Assembly (NCBI RefSeq): GCF_000316605.1
Contig: NC_019683.1
Location: forward strand, 3,084,036 to 3,148,035
Reading direction: 5' to 3'
DNA length: 64,000 nucleotides
Source of the DNA: [Leptolyngbya] sp. PCC 7376
GTDB taxonomy: Bacteria; Cyanobacteriota; Cyanobacteriia; Cyanobacteriales; MRBY01
In this document: positions 63,587 to 64,000 of the stretch, in pieces
Layout: every line of letters begins with the position of its first letter
Position numbering within the stretch: position 1 is the first letter of the stretch
Program-made: the position numbers and the translations under genes
The notes under the pieces: model-generated
The model's database searches: none
Seen by the model: the letters and a program-made list of their open reading frames with translations, nothing else
What the model was told of the DNA's origin: nothing

Positions 63587-64000
63587 CTTTGACGATCATA
63601 TCCAGTACTACATCATCAATGCCACCTCAAACAAGTACCATCTTTGGGGTAGTTCTTTAGGATTGTTGTCCGGATAGCAATCAAGTCCTTGGAGGATCGT
63701 CTTTTAATGTTGCTTGGCATTTACACAGGCTTGTGGGGAAACACCTCTCTTTAATTTCCTCCATTGACAATGATCGAGAGGGAGAAGATATTTTGCGATC
63801 GCTCCAATTGATTTGAGCATATGACCAACGACAGAACACAAAGCTTTTTTTGAGAGGTCATGTTTTCCATCTCAAACATGACCAAAAGTGACTTTTTCGG
63901 TATTTTTTCTACCGGTATTTTTAGCGACGATTAATGATATAGCAGTGGTCATTTAGTTTGATACGTCATGTGAACCTCAATTCTGAGCCTGTCTGCAAAA
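63587..64000. other. Intergenic end of the window, no supported gene
   Basis: No open frame with a believable product. A short frame at 63495-63677 lies mainly inside mltG in another frame. One HIP1 site lies near 63795 and a perfect inverted repeat at 63856-63883. A gene may begin just beyond the window. Confidence 0.5.
63856..63883. repeat. Perfect 10-bp inverted repeat with 8-base spacer
   Basis: GGTCATGTTT (63856-63865) and AAACATGACC (63874-63883) are exact reverse complements. It may be an operator or a hairpin; the following AAAAGTGACTTTTT is not a clean terminator tail. Confidence 0.6.

Larger units (their letters stand above)
1..64000. repeat. HIP1 octamer (GCGATCGC) dispersed across the window
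   Basis: The palindromic octamer GCGATCGC, often extended to GGCGATCGCC, recurs dozens of times, mostly inside genes on both strands (for example near 440, 1118, 3848, 7690, 9478, 18842, 37803, 54005 and 62853). This is the classic HIP1 signature of many cyanobacterial genomes. Its spacing is uneven: no perfect copy was seen from about 13965 to 16797, 45380 to 47822 and 56600 to 59878. Confidence 0.9.

Noticed and set aside
1-64000. tRNA, rRNA, CRISPR array or prophage
   Set aside because: No cloverleaf with the TTCRANYC signature, no regularly spaced identical repeats and no phage structural genes were seen by eye in the intergenic regions.

Overview
The window is a contiguous piece of a cyanobacterial chromosome. 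The HIP1 octamer (GCGATCGC) occurs dozens of times in genes on both strands. Many products are cyanobacterial or plastid families: Psb32-type TPM protein, a DUF2499/Ycf49 protein, DUF3146, DUF3727, DUF4330, an apocarotenoid oxygenase, HetZ/PatU proteins and a type IV pilin-like G/H protein. The hetZ-patU pair suggests a filamentous lineage or one close to it. I see no heterocyst-specific genes, so a non-heterocystous filament (Leptolyngbya or Picosynechococcus-like) is my inference, not a proven assignment. No tRNA, rRNA, CRISPR array or prophage was recognised.

Layout. 0.6-8 kb: ABC-2 permease, rpe, a TrkA-linked K+ channel, argD and the hetZ-patU pair. 8-13.5 kb: DUF4126 and DUF4330 membrane proteins, a second ABC-2 permease, an overlapping rimB-rimK pair, an esterase and a zinc-ribbon protein. 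13.8-17.7 kb: two tandem Ser/Thr kinases, the first carrying ankyrin repeats and split by one in-frame TGA. 17.7-24 kb: cysK, a MOSC protein, psb32, a pabC-like lyase, a cyclic-nucleotide-binding-fold protein and DUF3146. 24-36 kb: a CHASE4 class III adenylate cyclase, an orphan gene, a futC-like ATPase, rsfS, a pentapeptide-repeat protein, a glyoxalase-fold protein, a rhomboid protease, a lone PhnD-type binding protein, a GT2 glycosyltransferase, a peroxiredoxin and a phosphohexomutase. 36.4-45.8 kb: a 1708-residue secreted protein joining a two-partner-secretion domain to a CHAT protease domain, converging on a MoxR-DUF58-transglutaminase operon.

45.9-49.6 kb is accessory-looking and poor in HIP1: a RusA-like protein, a DUF7674-like protein, small membrane proteins and a pilin-like protein. 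49.6-57.7 kb: a membrane hydroxylase, a rhodanese, a CobQ-like protein lacking the glutaminase cysteine, a carotenoid oxygenase, a Ycf49-like protein, a YihY protein and metK. 57.85-59.6 kb is a nest of insertion sequences: an IS982 copy with a gutted transposase, holding an intact-looking IS630/ISY100-type element, followed by a relic of a second IS982 end. 59.6-63.6 kb returns to chromosomal genes: galE, DUF3727 and mltG.

Functional groups are small. rimB/rimK probably add and trim glutamate tails on a ribosomal protein. moxR/DUF58/tgpA form the usual ATPase, vWA-like and transglutaminase cell-envelope set. hetZ/patU form a patterning regulator pair. The strongest candidates for unusual biology are the secreted adhesin-CHAT fusion, the stop-split kinase-ankyrin gene, the degenerate CobQ-like protein, the hetZ start region and the nested insertion elements.
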